Below, one piece after another: positions 17,436 through 25,303 of a stretch of DNA of 43,636 bases. A model generated the notes under the pieces. That model had not been told where the DNA came from, made no database searches, and saw only the letters and a list, made by a program, of their open reading frames with translations. How positions within the stretch are numbered: position 1 is the first letter of the stretch; each line of letters opens with the position of its first letter. The position numbers were made by a program, and so were the translations under genes. Location of the stretch: the NCBI RefSeq assembly GCF_900163815.1, contig NZ_FUKO01000014.1, forward strand, positions 1-43,636, in the 5' to 3' direction. This DNA is from Microbacterium esteraromaticum (GTDB lineage Bacteria > Actinomycetota > Actinomycetes > Actinomycetales > Microbacteriaceae).

Positions 17436-18808
17436 AGTCCCCGCCCCACTGCGGCCGCAGCGGCAAGCCAGGCCCTCCGCGTGGCCGGGCGCAGCGCCTT
17501 GTATCGGATACGACCCGCCTTGAGTGCAGGGTCATACGGGACGATTTGCACCGCTCGCACGAGCGGTGCAAACTGCTCCGCCATCCGCTGCGCCTCGGCT
17601 TTGTCCTCAGGCTTCCACTGAGAGATGATGACCACCGCGTTCGCTGCGAGCTCCGCACTGTGCTCGTCGCGGGACTCCAACGTCTGGAGCGTGAGCTTTG
17701 CGGCCTCGGCACGGTCCTCCATCGTCGTCGTCGGTACAACGAGTTGGTCGGCGTGCTCAGCCGCGGCACGGAAGTTCGCGGCCCGCAATGTGTTACCCGA
17801 GTCGATGAGGATAAGCCGGTAGTAGCGCTCAAGAATCGCGTGCACCCGGTGAACTTCGCCAGCGGAGATCTCGTGATCTCCCTCGTCGTTTTCGTCCGAA
17901 CGCAGAACGTCGTACATGTCGTCGGTCTGATGATGCACATACCCAGCAATGGCACCATGTCCGGCCGAGGGTAGCAGTAGCCGCTCCTCGTCACGGAGAA
18001 GATCGAGCACGCTAGCCTCGCTCAGCCCCGCTTCGGTCCTCCAGCCCAGGGTGCCCTGGTTCTCGTTGTTGTCCCACGCGACGACGCCGCCGCCGCCATA
18101 AGAGCCGAATACAGCGCTCAGGCACACTTCGGTCGGTGTCTTGTTCGAGCCGCCCTTACGGTTGGCCACCAGCACCGTCCGCGTCCCTGGATGATGCCGC
18201 GCGACCACCCGGATATCTTCGAGCAGCGCCAACTCCGCAGCCGAGGGCGCAACCTTGATACCCACGAGGCCCAGAAGTCCGCGCACACCCGTGGCCGCGG
18301 GAGGAACCTCGGCATCCGCTTTCAGGAATGAGGTCTGGCGCAGACTGCGACGAGTCGGCGCCGGCAGCACCGCCGCATCATCCCCCGGCTTCGGAGGCAG
18401 CGTCGGGCGAGGCGGGATCGTGATCGTCGGTTCCGCCTCTGGAACCGGGGTCACGGCAGAGCCCAGCAGCGCCGCGTCGGTAGGCACTTCCTCGAGAACC
18501 TTCGGCTGCTCCGCAGGAGCGACTGTCGGCGTCTCTGCCGGCGTCGGACTTGGCGTGTCTGCCGACGCATCGTCTGCAAGCGGTACCCGCGAACCGTCCG
18601 GATGCACCGCGAAGACGTGTCGCTGGCCCTGGTCGGTGATCTCTAGCCGGTGTGCCTTCCCGCTCTCTCGCACAGCGTCGTTCGCAGCGCCGAGAACCGC
18701 CGCACGGGCGGTAGCGAGGTCGCCAGGACCGGCGACCTGCACCGCCTCTCCCCCAGCGCTCACAGTTCCCACGCCATCTGCCGTCACTACAGCTTCGATA
18801 AGTTCCAT
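17432..18808 (-). CDS. ParA/MinD-type ATPase of the conjugation operon
   Basis: The 458-aa protein has an N-terminal domain of about 65 residues, a long Pro/Glu/Thr-rich linker (about 80-150) and a C-terminal ParA-like ATPase. That ATPase has a deviant Walker motif VANRKGGSNKTPT where KGGVGKT is usual, and a likely Walker B RLILIDSGNT. ATG 18808 overlaps the previous stop as TGATG; a GTG three bases upstream is the alternative. Similar ATPases occur in actinobacterial T4SS loci and may position the transfer machinery at the cell pole. It is unlikely to be the plasmid partition protein, since a dedicated ParA lies at 28723. Confidence 0.8.
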   Translation of the reverse strand: MELIEAVVTADGVGTVSAGGEAVQVAGPGDLATARAAVLGAANDAVRESGKAHRLEITDQGQRHVFAVHPDGSRVPLADDASADTPSPTPAETPTVAPAEQPKVLEEVPTDAALLGSAVTPVPEAEPTITIPPRPTLPPKPGDDAAVLPAPTRRSLRQTSFLKADAEVPPAATGVRGLLGLVGIKVAPSAAELALLEDIRVVARHHPGTRTVLVANRKGGSNKTPTEVCLSAVFGSYGGGGVVAWDNNENQGTLGWRTEAGLSEASVLDLLRDEERLLLPSAGHGAIAGYVHHQTDDMYDVLRSDENDEGDHEISAGEVHRVHAILERYYRLILIDSGNTLRAANFRAAAEHADQLVVPTTTMEDRAEAAKLTLQTLESRDEHSAELAANAVVIISQWKPEDKAEAQRMAEQFAPLVRAVQIVPYDPALKAGRIRYKALRPATRRAWLAAAAAVGRGL

Positions 18809-20352
18809 CACTGTCCCTTTCCGTCAGTCGGAGTTGGTTCGGGGGTGGCAGTCTCGGTCGGCTGCTGCACCTCCAGTACGTAGTAGGCGTTTCCGTCAGA
18901 GCCACGGGCAGCACGGACCACCGCCTGACCGTTGGGCAAGATCACATCCGGGATCACCGCACTGCTGCGCAGCGGCAACGTCGATCCGTCCGGGGCGATT
19001 CGCACACGGTTGTTGCCGGCCTGCTCGGTCCAGCCGTAGCCGGCACTAGCAACCACCGTCCCCTGCTCCGACTCTGTGACCGTCTGCGAATCGACGTCCA
19101 GGAGCAGCGATCCGATCCCAACAAGGCCGGAGAGAGCATCGACGCTCGCTCCGCCCGACGATCGGCCAGTCGCGTCGAACGTGCCAACACGCTCCAGCGT
19201 TCCAGCAGCGGAGACCGCATCGATCGTGAACGTTTGCGGGCCGAACCGATCTGCCCATGCCAGGATCAGGTTGCCGTCGACAAACGCCACAGTCCGAGAC
19301 AGCTTCAGCCCATCCGCCGGTGCCTGCAAGGGCACCGCCGGAGGTAACACTGGGTTGTTGGACGTCGTCACCCAGAGGTTTCCCTGTTCCACGCTCACAC
19401 TCACCAGGCCCGCGTCCACCGTTCCCACGGGTACGGCCGTCGCGGGCACCTGCCGGCGCTCCCACGACGTTCCGAGCAGCACCGCCGCCGCCTGGCCCGG
19501 GAGTTCCGCGTACGGGACATCGCCCAGGACAATCTCTTGCGCGGTCGTCTCGCCGTTCGTCAAAACGGTCCCCGTCTTTCGATCGAGTACGCTCACGCCC
19601 GTATTCGAGCGGGCCGCGAAGATCACGTCGGTACCCGACGGCGCATAGAGCGCGGTCACGTCGCCGGAGGTTCCTGAGCGCCACCGCTCCTGCCCGGTCT
19701 CCGCGTCGACGGCGATCACATCCGCGCCGTCCGCAAGTACCAGGATGTCGTCTCCGGCCAGGATCGCAGCGGCCCCTGGCTTGGCCGAGTCAATGACCCA
19801 CGATGCATATGTGTCCCAGCCCGCGGGTGCCGAGACTGGCAGCTGACCGGCATCGGGTACCGGCACCTCATCTTCCGCGATCGGTCCGGTCGCGGGAGCG
19901 GGCAACACCCCGCGCGGGATCACGACAACCGCGATCCCGGCCACGGCCACCGCGGCGACACCGATCACAAGCCACCAACGCTGAGGAATGACCGACATTC
20001 GGCGGGAGAGCTTCGAGCCTCGTCCTGAGGCCGCGTGACGTTCCGCTGCGCCGCCGTCCAGGTCCTCCAGGGTCTCCGCCTCGGCGTCGACGACCATCAC
20101 CCAGACCTCGCCGTCTGGACCCACACCCTGTACGCGGCACCGGGCGACGTTCAGACGTCGGGCGGCCGCCGCAGCGGCCGAGGCCGATGCCGTCGCGAGA
20201 TCTGGATATGCCGCGACTCGGATAGGTTCGCCCACGCCTGCTGCATCAGCAACGGCAGCGTTGTCCTCGAACGTCAAGCCGATCACCGGCCACGCCGGTA
20301 CAGCGTTTTCCCTGCCCACTTCGCCTCCGCCCGAGGTTCGCAGTGCCGGCAT
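18808..20352 (-). CDS. Membrane-anchored PQQ-type beta-propeller protein, first gene of the T4SS operon
   Basis: The 514-aa protein has a cytoplasmic N-terminus of about 115 residues and one transmembrane segment (about 127-147). The large outer domain has repeated beta-propeller strands, including the PQQ-type VIAVDAETGQERWRSG and VSVLDRKTGTVLTNG. The tail is Thr/Pro/Glu-rich. It is the first gene of the minus-strand operon. A wall-side propeller could bind partner proteins or pilus parts. I know of no defined function. Confidence 0.8.
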   Translation of the reverse strand: MPALRTSGGGEVGRENAVPAWPVIGLTFEDNAAVADAAGVGEPIRVAAYPDLATASASAAAAAARRLNVARCRVQGVGPDGEVWVMVVDAEAETLEDLDGGAAERHAASGRGSKLSRRMSVIPQRWWLVIGVAAVAVAGIAVVVIPRGVLPAPATGPIAEDEVPVPDAGQLPVSAPAGWDTYASWVIDSAKPGAAAILAGDDILVLADGADVIAVDAETGQERWRSGTSGDVTALYAPSGTDVIFAARSNTGVSVLDRKTGTVLTNGETTAQEIVLGDVPYAELPGQAAAVLLGTSWERRQVPATAVPVGTVDAGLVSVSVEQGNLWVTTSNNPVLPPAVPLQAPADGLKLSRTVAFVDGNLILAWADRFGPQTFTIDAVSAAGTLERVGTFDATGRSSGGASVDALSGLVGIGSLLLDVDSQTVTESEQGTVVASAGYGWTEQAGNNRVRIAPDGSTLPLRSSAVIPDVILPNGQAVVRAARGSDGNAYYVLEVQQPTETATPEPTPTDGKGQ

Positions 20353-20404
20353 ACGCTGCCAGCATCCTCACAGTAAATACGAAAGTTCCGACACCTAACG
20401 AATC

Positions 20405-20424
20405 TGTCCCCCAAATGGGGGACA
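20405..20424. promoter_or_regulatory. Perfect palindrome in the T4SS/regulator intergenic region
   Basis: TGTCCCCC-AAAT-GGGGGACA is a perfect inverted repeat with 8-bp arms, 53 bp upstream of the propeller gene start and between it and the divergent wHTH gene. Its half-site TGTCCC/GGGACA also occurs in the twin operators at 39913-39957. It is probably an operator for the transfer operon. Confidence 0.6.
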
Positions 20425-20502
20425 GGCAGCGCCTCGCTGATTTCCGTCCCGAATTGCTGGAGTTGTCGGTACCTCTGGTCTACCTGATTCTCGTGCTCCA
20501 GT

Positions 20503-20519
20503 CTACCATTAAATGGTAG
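20503..20519. promoter_or_regulatory. Second palindrome before the wHTH regulator
   Basis: CTACCATT-A-AATGGTAG is a perfect inverted repeat with a single central base, 40 bp before the regulator ATG at 20559. A winged-helix protein binding as a dimer would suit such a site. It is a likely autoregulatory operator. Confidence 0.55.
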
Positions 20520-20558
20520 TCTTATGACGGTTAAGCAGGTCTGCGGCACAATGAAGGA

Positions 20559-20885
20559 ATGCCTCGCTACGCATCTCCCCCAACGCCGCTGCCTGACGCA
20601 GCGACGAAGGCGGTAGAGATGCTCGGAGCCAATCCGATTCGAGGGGCGATCATTCGCGTCCTCGCCCAACACCCCAACGGCCTGACTTCCGGCGCGATCG
20701 AGCGGGAGCTTGGCGTCAGCTACCAGACGGTTTTCCGGCACCTCCAGCAGCTCGTCTCTATTGGCGTCGTCACAACCGATGGTGAAGAAGTCCACCACGG
20801 GCGCCGTGTGATTTACACGCTCGACCGGCAAGCTGTCATCACGACACTCAGCGAGTACCGTGACTTCCTGCTCGCTGAAGACTGA
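20559..20885 (+). CDS. ArsR-like winged-helix transcriptional regulator
   Basis: The 108-aa protein has a compact winged HTH: IIRVLAQHPNGLTSGAIERE, a recognition helix in SYQTVFRHLQQLVSIGVV and a wing HHGRRVIYTL. The fold matches ArsR-type regulators. No cysteine cluster suggests metal sensing. It is divergent from the conjugation operon with two palindromes between, so it most likely controls transfer and itself. An AAGGA site precedes the ATG. Confidence 0.85.
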   Translation: MPRYASPPTPLPDAATKAVEMLGANPIRGAIIRVLAQHPNGLTSGAIERELGVSYQTVFRHLQQLVSIGVVTTDGEEVHHGRRVIYTLDRQAVITTLSEYRDFLLAED

Positions 20886-20927
20886 TCTCGCGTCGCGCAT
20901 TCCCACCCTCTCGCTTGTATCGGCTGG

Positions 20928-20953
20928 TCAGCCGATGGTTCGCCATCGGCTGA
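20928..20953 (+). terminator. UUCG-capped hairpin after the wHTH gene
   Basis: TCAGCCGATGG and CCATCGGCTGA form an 11-bp perfect stem closed by TTCG, a very stable tetraloop. There is no T-run after it, only TAATT. It may act as a terminator or processing signal for the upstream gene. Confidence 0.5.
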
Positions 20954-21151
20954 TAATTGCCGCCGCTGCGCAGCGTGGAGGGCGTGTCAAGGGCCGGCCC
21001 TTGGGCCGGATTCCGAAGGAATCGCGTAGCGCCCTTGACGCGGCCGGAACGCTGCGCAACACCGCTCTGAACGGAGCAGCGACGCGCAGCGTCGACCCCA
21101 TAGATCGTGCCGGAGCTCCGTCGACGGCGGCCGAGACTGCGCCGCCTCGGA
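20954..21151. other. Gene-free region with nested inverted repeats before the RHH gene
   Basis: This stretch holds AAGGGCCGGCCCTT (palindrome), GATTCC-GAA-GGAATC (triloop hairpin) and an outer pair TCAAGGGC/GCCCTTGA enclosing them. The open frame across it (20860-21210) has no family features and is probably not coding. The region precedes the RHH and rep genes, so it could hold the vegetative origin or a structured regulator. No iterons are seen. Confidence 0.35.
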
Positions 21152-21199
21152 AAGTCCTAGGTCTAGTCCGCGTGTCGCCGCTCCATAGATCTAGGACTT
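21152..21199. promoter_or_regulatory. Inverted-repeat operator at the RHH promoter
   Basis: AAGTCCTAGGTCTA (21152-21165) and TAGATCTAGGACTT (21186-21199) are inverted with one mismatch in 14. The repeat ends 16 bp before ATG 21216, over the presumed promoter (-10 TACTGT at 21203-21208). The encoded ribbon-helix-helix protein is the natural candidate repressor. Confidence 0.5.
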
Positions 21200-21215
21200 G
21201 GCTACTGTGACAGCC

Positions 21216-21506
21216 ATGCCCACTCCGATCAGTAGAAAGGCTTCGTCCGCACCTCCGCTGCGGCGTAAGCGTGGAACGCCCGTGGTCGGCATCCAGGTCG
21301 ACCTAGCCGAAGACGCGAAGGGCCTGCTCGACGCATACACGCGCGCAACGGGATTGCCCCAGTGGGCAATCATCGAGGCCGCGCTGCGTGCATCGACTCC
21401 GGGACCGCAAGGGTACCCGGAGGATTGGGAACTCCCAGCACCGGTTCACCCGGTGCCTTTTGAGTGGCCCGAAGCCGGAGAGGAGCCTGCCCGGCATAGC
21501 GCTTAA
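21216..21506 (+). CDS. Ribbon-helix-helix protein, possible copy-number or rep regulator
   Basis: The 96-aa protein has a beta-strand (VVGIQVDL) followed by two helices (DAKGLLDAYTRATG and PQWAIIEAALRAS), the CopG/RHH arrangement. The basic N-terminus (RRKRGTP) could contact DNA. A -10-like TACTGT ends 7 nt before ATG 21216 with no Shine-Dalgarno sequence, so translation may be leaderless. A TTG at 21198 would give 6 more residues but would lie in the operator. It lies just upstream of the rep operon. Confidence 0.7.
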   Translation: MPTPISRKASSAPPLRRKRGTPVVGIQVDLAEDAKGLLDAYTRATGLPQWAIIEAALRASTPGPQGYPEDWELPAPVHPVPFEWPEAGEEPARHSA

Positions 21507-21511
21507 CGAGT

Positions 21512-21534
21512 GAGGCCCGCCAGGGGCGGGCCTC
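21512..21534 (+). terminator. GC-rich hairpin after the RHH gene
   Basis: GAGGCCCGCC and GGCGGGCCTC pair perfectly over 10 bp with a 3-nt loop, directly after the stop. There is no U-tract. The call rests on position and stem strength. Confidence 0.6.
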
Positions 21535-21652
21535 GAAACTCTTGTGCCTCATCTGTCGAAGTTTGCCGACCGGAACAGATGAAGGCGATGTGAGGAAGAA
21601 CCGGTGTAGGAGCCGGGGCTTCGTTGTACCTCCACGCGAAGGAGATGCCTTT

Positions 21653-21775
21653 ATGGTACCCGGTGTAGCCGATTTTTCAAGCTACCTTCACGAATCTTTC
21701 GGCGTGTCCCCCGTTCAGGAGACCCGTCGAGATCTGCGTCTGTCGCTGACCGTTGCGACAGACGGTCACCGATGA
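21653..21775 (+). CDS. Leader peptide translationally coupled to the replication initiator
   Basis: A 40-aa ORF starts at ATG 21653, 8 nt after a GAAGGAG site at 21638-21644. Its stop TGA overlaps the rep ATG (ATGA), the typical layout of a leader ORF whose translation opens the rep start. The rep gene has no Shine-Dalgarno sequence of its own within the normal distance. Its first residues are MVPGVADFSS; no functional domain is seen. The long untranslated region before it (21535-21652) may bind a regulator or antisense RNA. Confidence 0.55.
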   Translation: MVPGVADFSSYLHESFGVSPVQETRRDLRLSLTVATDGHR

Positions 21776-23001
21776 CGACCGCCGCGATTGCATCGCTCCC
21801 CCTCGACTACGCAAGGATCACCGAGACCGGCCGCGCCTGGTCCCCTGGCGCGCTTCGTCGACGTCAGGCGATCACCCATGTACAGGACAGGCACGACGGG
21901 ATCTCCGTCGACTCTGCCGACACCCTCGACGAGCTGCGCCGTAGGCTCCCTCGCTGGCCGGGTCGTGACCAGATGCTCGCGATCGTCGACAAGATCATCG
22001 ACCTTCCCGCCGTCGACGAGGCGCGCGGCCGCAAGATCGGTCGAGACGGGCTGCGCGCTATCTGGCGCAACGACATCATCGACGCCGCGCAGTCAGGTGG
22101 GCTCCTGCGCACGTCACGCCGCCACGCGGCCGTGAGAGCCGGATACAAGGACGGTGAGAAGACCGTGCAGAAGGCCCGGCAGATCGGCCGTCGTGCCGGT
22201 CTCTACGTCGAGTTGTACCGCGGCCGAGAACTCACCCAGCTCGAGCGCATCACCCTCTGGCACGGCCACGACCAGCACAAGCAACGCGGCTTCACCAGCG
22301 TCTTCGCTGTCGGTGTCTTCGCGCCCCGCCATGCTGCGCAGTTCACGACCCCGAAGCCTGGCCGATTCGCCCTGCCGCGTGTTGCGGATCGTTCACAGTC
22401 TGATGAGGCCACCCCCCTACCACGTAGTGGACCGCTTTTCGACCTCCCTCACGTTCTACAGATGGTTAATCCTGTTGCCGCTGACGCGGCAAGGAAGCTG
22501 AATACGAAGGGGGGTCCCACGATCCGGAGGAAACCTCGCGCTGGTCTCGGCCTCGCCGTCGAAGTGCTGACCGATCCAGGACTGGCCCGCGTTTTCGCTG
22601 GCGTCCGTCCCGGACGGATCGCTGGACAGCTCAAACCCTATGAGCAAGCCGGATGGGGACCCGTGCAGCTTGCCGTGGCGCTGCACCGCGAAGCAAGCAC
22701 GCTGCGCGTGAGCACGTGGGAACCGGCATGGAGCCCGTTCGGGCTCCTCAAGACGCTGCTGCGCGGCGTCGCGATTCTCCCCGACGTCGACGCCGCGGTG
22801 TACGGCCCCGCCATGCAAGCTCAGTCGTCCACTCCCCCGCCCGAAGCGTGCGGCAACGCCGGATGCGACGGGTACGGATGGATCAACACCCTCACCGACG
22901 GCGGCTACCAGGTCGCGCGGCCCTGCCCTGACTGCCCGCCGCAGATCCGTGCCGGACACCACACTCCCGATCCCCACGAGTACGACGAACTGCCGTTCTG
23001 A
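21772..23001 (+). CDS. Putative plasmid replication initiator protein
   Basis: The 409-aa protein has a central helical region with HTH-like character (KTVQKARQIGRRAGLYVELY). The C-terminal cysteine cluster CGNAGCDGYGW and, later, CPDC resembles a DnaJ-type zinc binding unit. I recognise the arrangement as typical of actinobacterial plasmid initiators, but cannot place it in a named family with confidence. The upstream leader ORF, the RHH gene and the downstream partition genes fit a replication role. Confidence 0.6.
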   Translation: MTTAAIASLPLDYARITETGRAWSPGALRRRQAITHVQDRHDGISVDSADTLDELRRRLPRWPGRDQMLAIVDKIIDLPAVDEARGRKIGRDGLRAIWRNDIIDAAQSGGLLRTSRRHAAVRAGYKDGEKTVQKARQIGRRAGLYVELYRGRELTQLERITLWHGHDQHKQRGFTSVFAVGVFAPRHAAQFTTPKPGRFALPRVADRSQSDEATPLPRSGPLFDLPHVLQMVNPVAADAARKLNTKGGPTIRRKPRAGLGLAVEVLTDPGLARVFAGVRPGRIAGQLKPYEQAGWGPVQLAVALHREASTLRVSTWEPAWSPFGLLKTLLRGVAILPDVDAAVYGPAMQAQSSTPPPEACGNAGCDGYGWINTLTDGGYQVARPCPDCPPQIRAGHHTPDPHEYDELPF

Positions 23002-23012
23002 ACCACTGTGTG

Positions 23013-23032
23013 GAGGCCGGCGAGCCGGCCTC
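23013..23032 (+). terminator. Hairpin after the rep gene
   Basis: GAGGCCGGC-GA-GCCGGCCTC forms a 9-bp perfect stem 12 bp after the rep stop. There is no clear U-tract. Confidence 0.55.
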
Positions 23033-23063
23033 TGTCTCAACATCCCGGCCTGTCGGCCGTGAT

Positions 23064-23245
23064 CGTTGTTTTTCCAAGGTGGGTTGGGGCTTCGCCACGA
23101 TAGCTACGCCTCCGGCGCTGCGTGCCGCCGTCCCCCCTCCTTATCCTCCCTCGCTGCGCTCAGTCCGGTACCGGGGCCCAACGTCACTCCGCTTCTCCAG
23201 CTCCGCTCTCTGAGCTACCGCCCCACCCACCAGGGAAAAACAACG
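23064..23245 (+). ncRNA. Candidate structured element A1, upstream of a small ORF
   Basis: This 182-nt gene-free element is closed by a long-range stem: CGTTGTTTTTCC (23064-23075) pairs with GGAAAAACAACG, and GGTGGGT/ACCCACC extend it; the 3' arm ends at 23245. Its core, about 23095-23210, is strongly similar to 38943-39060 (element A2), about 105 of 120 bases by eye. The closing stems of the two copies differ in sequence but still pair. It lies directly before the Shine-Dalgarno sequence of the 75-aa ORF at 23262. It could be an RNA or a folded single-stranded DNA. I know no family match. Confidence 0.55.
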
Positions 23246-23261
23246 AGAGGGAGAGAGTCAC

Positions 23262-23489
23262 ATGAAGGTCAAGTTTCTGCGCTGGAAGACGGGCATCGGG
23301 ACGGTACTGGACACCGGCGACGTGATCGAACGAGTCATCACTTCCGGCCGTCGGGACCGGCTCACAATCCTCAACAGCCAAGGCGAGGAATACACCGTTC
23401 AGGATCACCCTGATTTCGTGCTCCATGAACACGACTGGATCGAGAACAAGCCCACCTACACGACGATAGAGAACTCCAAATACACCTAG
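23262..23489 (+). CDS. Small hypothetical protein downstream of element A1
   Basis: The 75-aa protein is rich in beta-type residues (KVKFLRWKTGIGTVLDTGDV, then RLTILNSQGEEYTVQDH). A GAGAGGGAGAGAG Shine-Dalgarno region precedes ATG 23262. Its stop merges with the start of promoter cassette P1. I do not recognise a family. Small KOW-like or beta-barrel folds are conceivable. Confidence 0.65.
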   Translation: MKVKFLRWKTGIGTVLDTGDVIERVITSGRRDRLTILNSQGEEYTVQDHPDFVLHEHDWIENKPTYTTIENSKYT

Positions 23490-23575
23490 ACGTCATTGAC
23501 CAACTAGACTAGACTGATACTAACAACACGGCAGACCACCGGGACTAACCACCCCACATCGACAAGGAGCACATA
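23486..23575 (+). promoter_or_regulatory. Promoter-leader cassette P1 (before the ParB-like gene)
   Basis: This is the first of four nearly identical ~90-bp modules. It starts CTAGACGTCATTGACC and continues with the tandem unit ACTAGACTAGACTGATACTA. A constant untranslated leader follows (ACACGGCAGACCACCGGGAC, then TAACCACCCCACATCGACAA), ending in an AAGGAGCACATA Shine-Dalgarno region before ATG 23576. TTGACC is a likely -35 box, with GATACT or TACTAA as -10 candidates. The other copies are at 25643, 26799 and 28126, and a leader-only copy is at 30147. Confidence 0.8.
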
Positions 23576-24943
23576 ATGACCACTGCAACAGCACCCGCCG
23601 GAGTCCTCGAACTCATCGACCCCCAGAGCATCGACGTCGCCACCAACGTCCGCACCGAAGTCGAAGCGACGCTGACCACGGGATTCCTCGACAGTGTGAC
23701 CGCCAACGGCGTGCTCGTCCCCATCGTCGCGACGCGCGATGAGAACGGCGTGCACGTCCGCTACGGACAGCGCCGCACACTGGCCGCTCAGCAGGTCGGA
23801 CTGTCGAGCGTGCCGGTCTACATCGTGGAGGCCAACGAAGCCGACGACGCCCAACGCATCATCGAGCAGCTGGTGGAGAACGACCAGCGTCAGGACCTCA
23901 CCGACGGAGACCGCATCCAGGCATGGAAAGCGCTCGAACTCGAAGGGCTCTCGGCTACCGCGATCGCGAAGCGCACCGGAACCAAGCGCGACAAGATCAA
24001 AACGGGTCTGACCGTCGCCGCGAGCGACACCGGAACCCGCCTGATCGCTGAGGTCGGCATGACACTTGACCAGGCCGCGCTCCTGATCGAGTTCGAGGAT
24101 GCCCCGGAGACCGTGGCGGCACTGACGAAGGTCGCAACCGACGAGCCGGGATACTTCCCCCACGCCGTACAGCGCGCCCGCGATGACCGCGCCGCCGCTG
24201 AGGCCCGCGAATCCGGCGAGCAGGTCGAAGCCACCAAGGGGCACCGCATCCTCTCGGAGGCCCCCGCATGGGATGCCCGCACCCCCTACCGCCTCGGCAG
24301 CCTCCGCACGAGCGAGGGAGAGCGCGTTTCCGCCGAAGAGATCCAGGGAAAGGAAGGCGTAGCCGTCTACGTCCGCGGACACCGCGACGGAACAAGCCAG
24401 GTGACCTACTACGTCGACGACCCCGAGGCGATCGGCTACAGCATCGCGGACGACGGTATGGCCCGTAAGGGCGGGCCGATGACGGATGAAGAGAAGGCAG
24501 AGCGCAAGCAGCTCATTGCCAACAACAAGGATTGGGACGCCGCCGAGAGCGTGCGTCGCGAGTGGCTGGCCCAGTTCCTCAGCCGCAAGACGCTCCCCAA
24601 GGACTCCGCGCAGGTGATCGCCCGATGCCTCACCGAAGCGCGGCACCTGGTCGCGGGAGAAATGAGCGGGAATGCCCTTGCGGCTGACCTTCTCAGCGTC
24701 GAGCCGGTATCGGGCTACTACGGTGACCGATTCGCCGACTTCCTCGCGGCTCACCCCGCGAAGGCTGGACACGTCACCCTCGCAATCGTCCTCGGTGGCA
24801 TCGAGGCGAGCACCGGCCGCGACACATGGCGTCACCCCCGGGAGGAGACAGCGCACTACTTGCAGACCCTCACGAGCTGGGGTTACACCCTCTCCCCCGT
24901 GGAGCAGATCGCCGCAATGATCGAACCGACCGAGAACGAGTAG
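23576..24943 (+). CDS. ParB/Spo0J-like protein
   Basis: The 455-aa protein has an N-terminal ParB/Srx domain with the nucleotide-binding GxRR-type box YGQRRTLAA (about 63-71) and LVENDQRQDLTDGDR. An HTH region follows (SATAIAKRTGTKRDKIKTGL, about 125-145). The C-terminal half, about 240-455, is not typical of chromosomal ParB and resembles plasmid ParB-like proteins of establishment regions. A separate ParA with a small ParB partner is encoded at 28723-30137, so this one may not be the partition centromere protein. Expression depends on cassette P1. Confidence 0.8.
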   Translation: MTTATAPAGVLELIDPQSIDVATNVRTEVEATLTTGFLDSVTANGVLVPIVATRDENGVHVRYGQRRTLAAQQVGLSSVPVYIVEANEADDAQRIIEQLVENDQRQDLTDGDRIQAWKALELEGLSATAIAKRTGTKRDKIKTGLTVAASDTGTRLIAEVGMTLDQAALLIEFEDAPETVAALTKVATDEPGYFPHAVQRARDDRAAAEARESGEQVEATKGHRILSEAPAWDARTPYRLGSLRTSEGERVSAEEIQGKEGVAVYVRGHRDGTSQVTYYVDDPEAIGYSIADDGMARKGGPMTDEEKAERKQLIANNKDWDAAESVRREWLAQFLSRKTLPKDSAQVIARCLTEARHLVAGEMSGNALAADLLSVEPVSGYYGDRFADFLAAHPAKAGHVTLAIVLGGIEASTGRDTWRHPREETAHYLQTLTSWGYTLSPVEQIAAMIEPTENE

Positions 24944-24959
24944 AAGCGATGCAAGCGCG

Positions 24960-24985
24960 GTGCCTCGGCCATTCGGCCGAGGCAC
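24960..24985 (+). terminator. Strong hairpin after the ParB-like gene
   Basis: GTGCCTCGGCC and GGCCGAGGCAC form a perfect 11-bp stem with loop ATTC, 17 bp after the stop. Two direct copies of CCGGCACGGAGGCCGG follow before element B1 and could form further hairpins. Confidence 0.65.
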
Positions 24986-25080
24986 CCGCCGGCACGGAGG
25001 CCGGCGCTGACCGGCACGGAGGCCGGTCCTATCCGACGACCGCTGCGCGGACGACTGCTCTGACGCCTGCGGCGCCACCC

Positions 25081-25286
25081 TTTTTTGCCTTGAAGCCTGC
25101 GGCAGTCTACGGTCGGCCACCCTCCACGCAAGCCCCGCTGCGCAGGGCCGACTCCCCCGAGATTTTCGGGCACGCGGTCGCTGCGCTCCCTCACATCGCG
25201 CCCGAAATTCTCTCCGCCGCCGCACTTCGTGTTGTCGCTCCAGCTGGCGCTCCCTGACAGGCACTACGTGCCTTCAAGGCAAAAAA
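25081..25286 (+). ncRNA. Candidate structured element B1, upstream of a small ORF
   Basis: This 206-nt gene-free element is closed by a perfect 15-bp long-range stem: TTTTTTGCCTTGAAG (25081-25095) with CTTCAAGGCAAAAAA (25272-25286). An internal stem, GAGATTTTCGGGC with GCCCGAAATTCTC (one mismatch), encloses the conserved TCGCTGCGCTCCCTCACATC. Element B2 keeps this plan with GAGATTTTTGCC/GGCAAAATTCTC, so the pairing is kept while the bases change. It ends just before the GGAGGAG of the ORF at 25304. No protein-like frame is convincing in it. Confidence 0.6.
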
Positions 25287-25303
25287 ACGAGGAGGAGAGA
25301 GAT

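Noticed and set aside
20860..21210. 116-aa frame between the wHTH and RHH genes
   Set aside because: It crosses hairpins and inverted repeats, has no domain and low-complexity composition, and starts inside the previous gene.
24826..25257. Open frame through the region after the ParB-like gene
   Set aside because: It covers the terminator hairpin and structured element B1, whose paired bases explain the conservation better than coding.
23504..25264. 586-aa open frame antisense to the ParB-like gene
   Set aside because: It is a high-GC shadow of the ParB-like gene, which has family motifs and a proper start; the antisense frame has no domain and no ribosome binding site.
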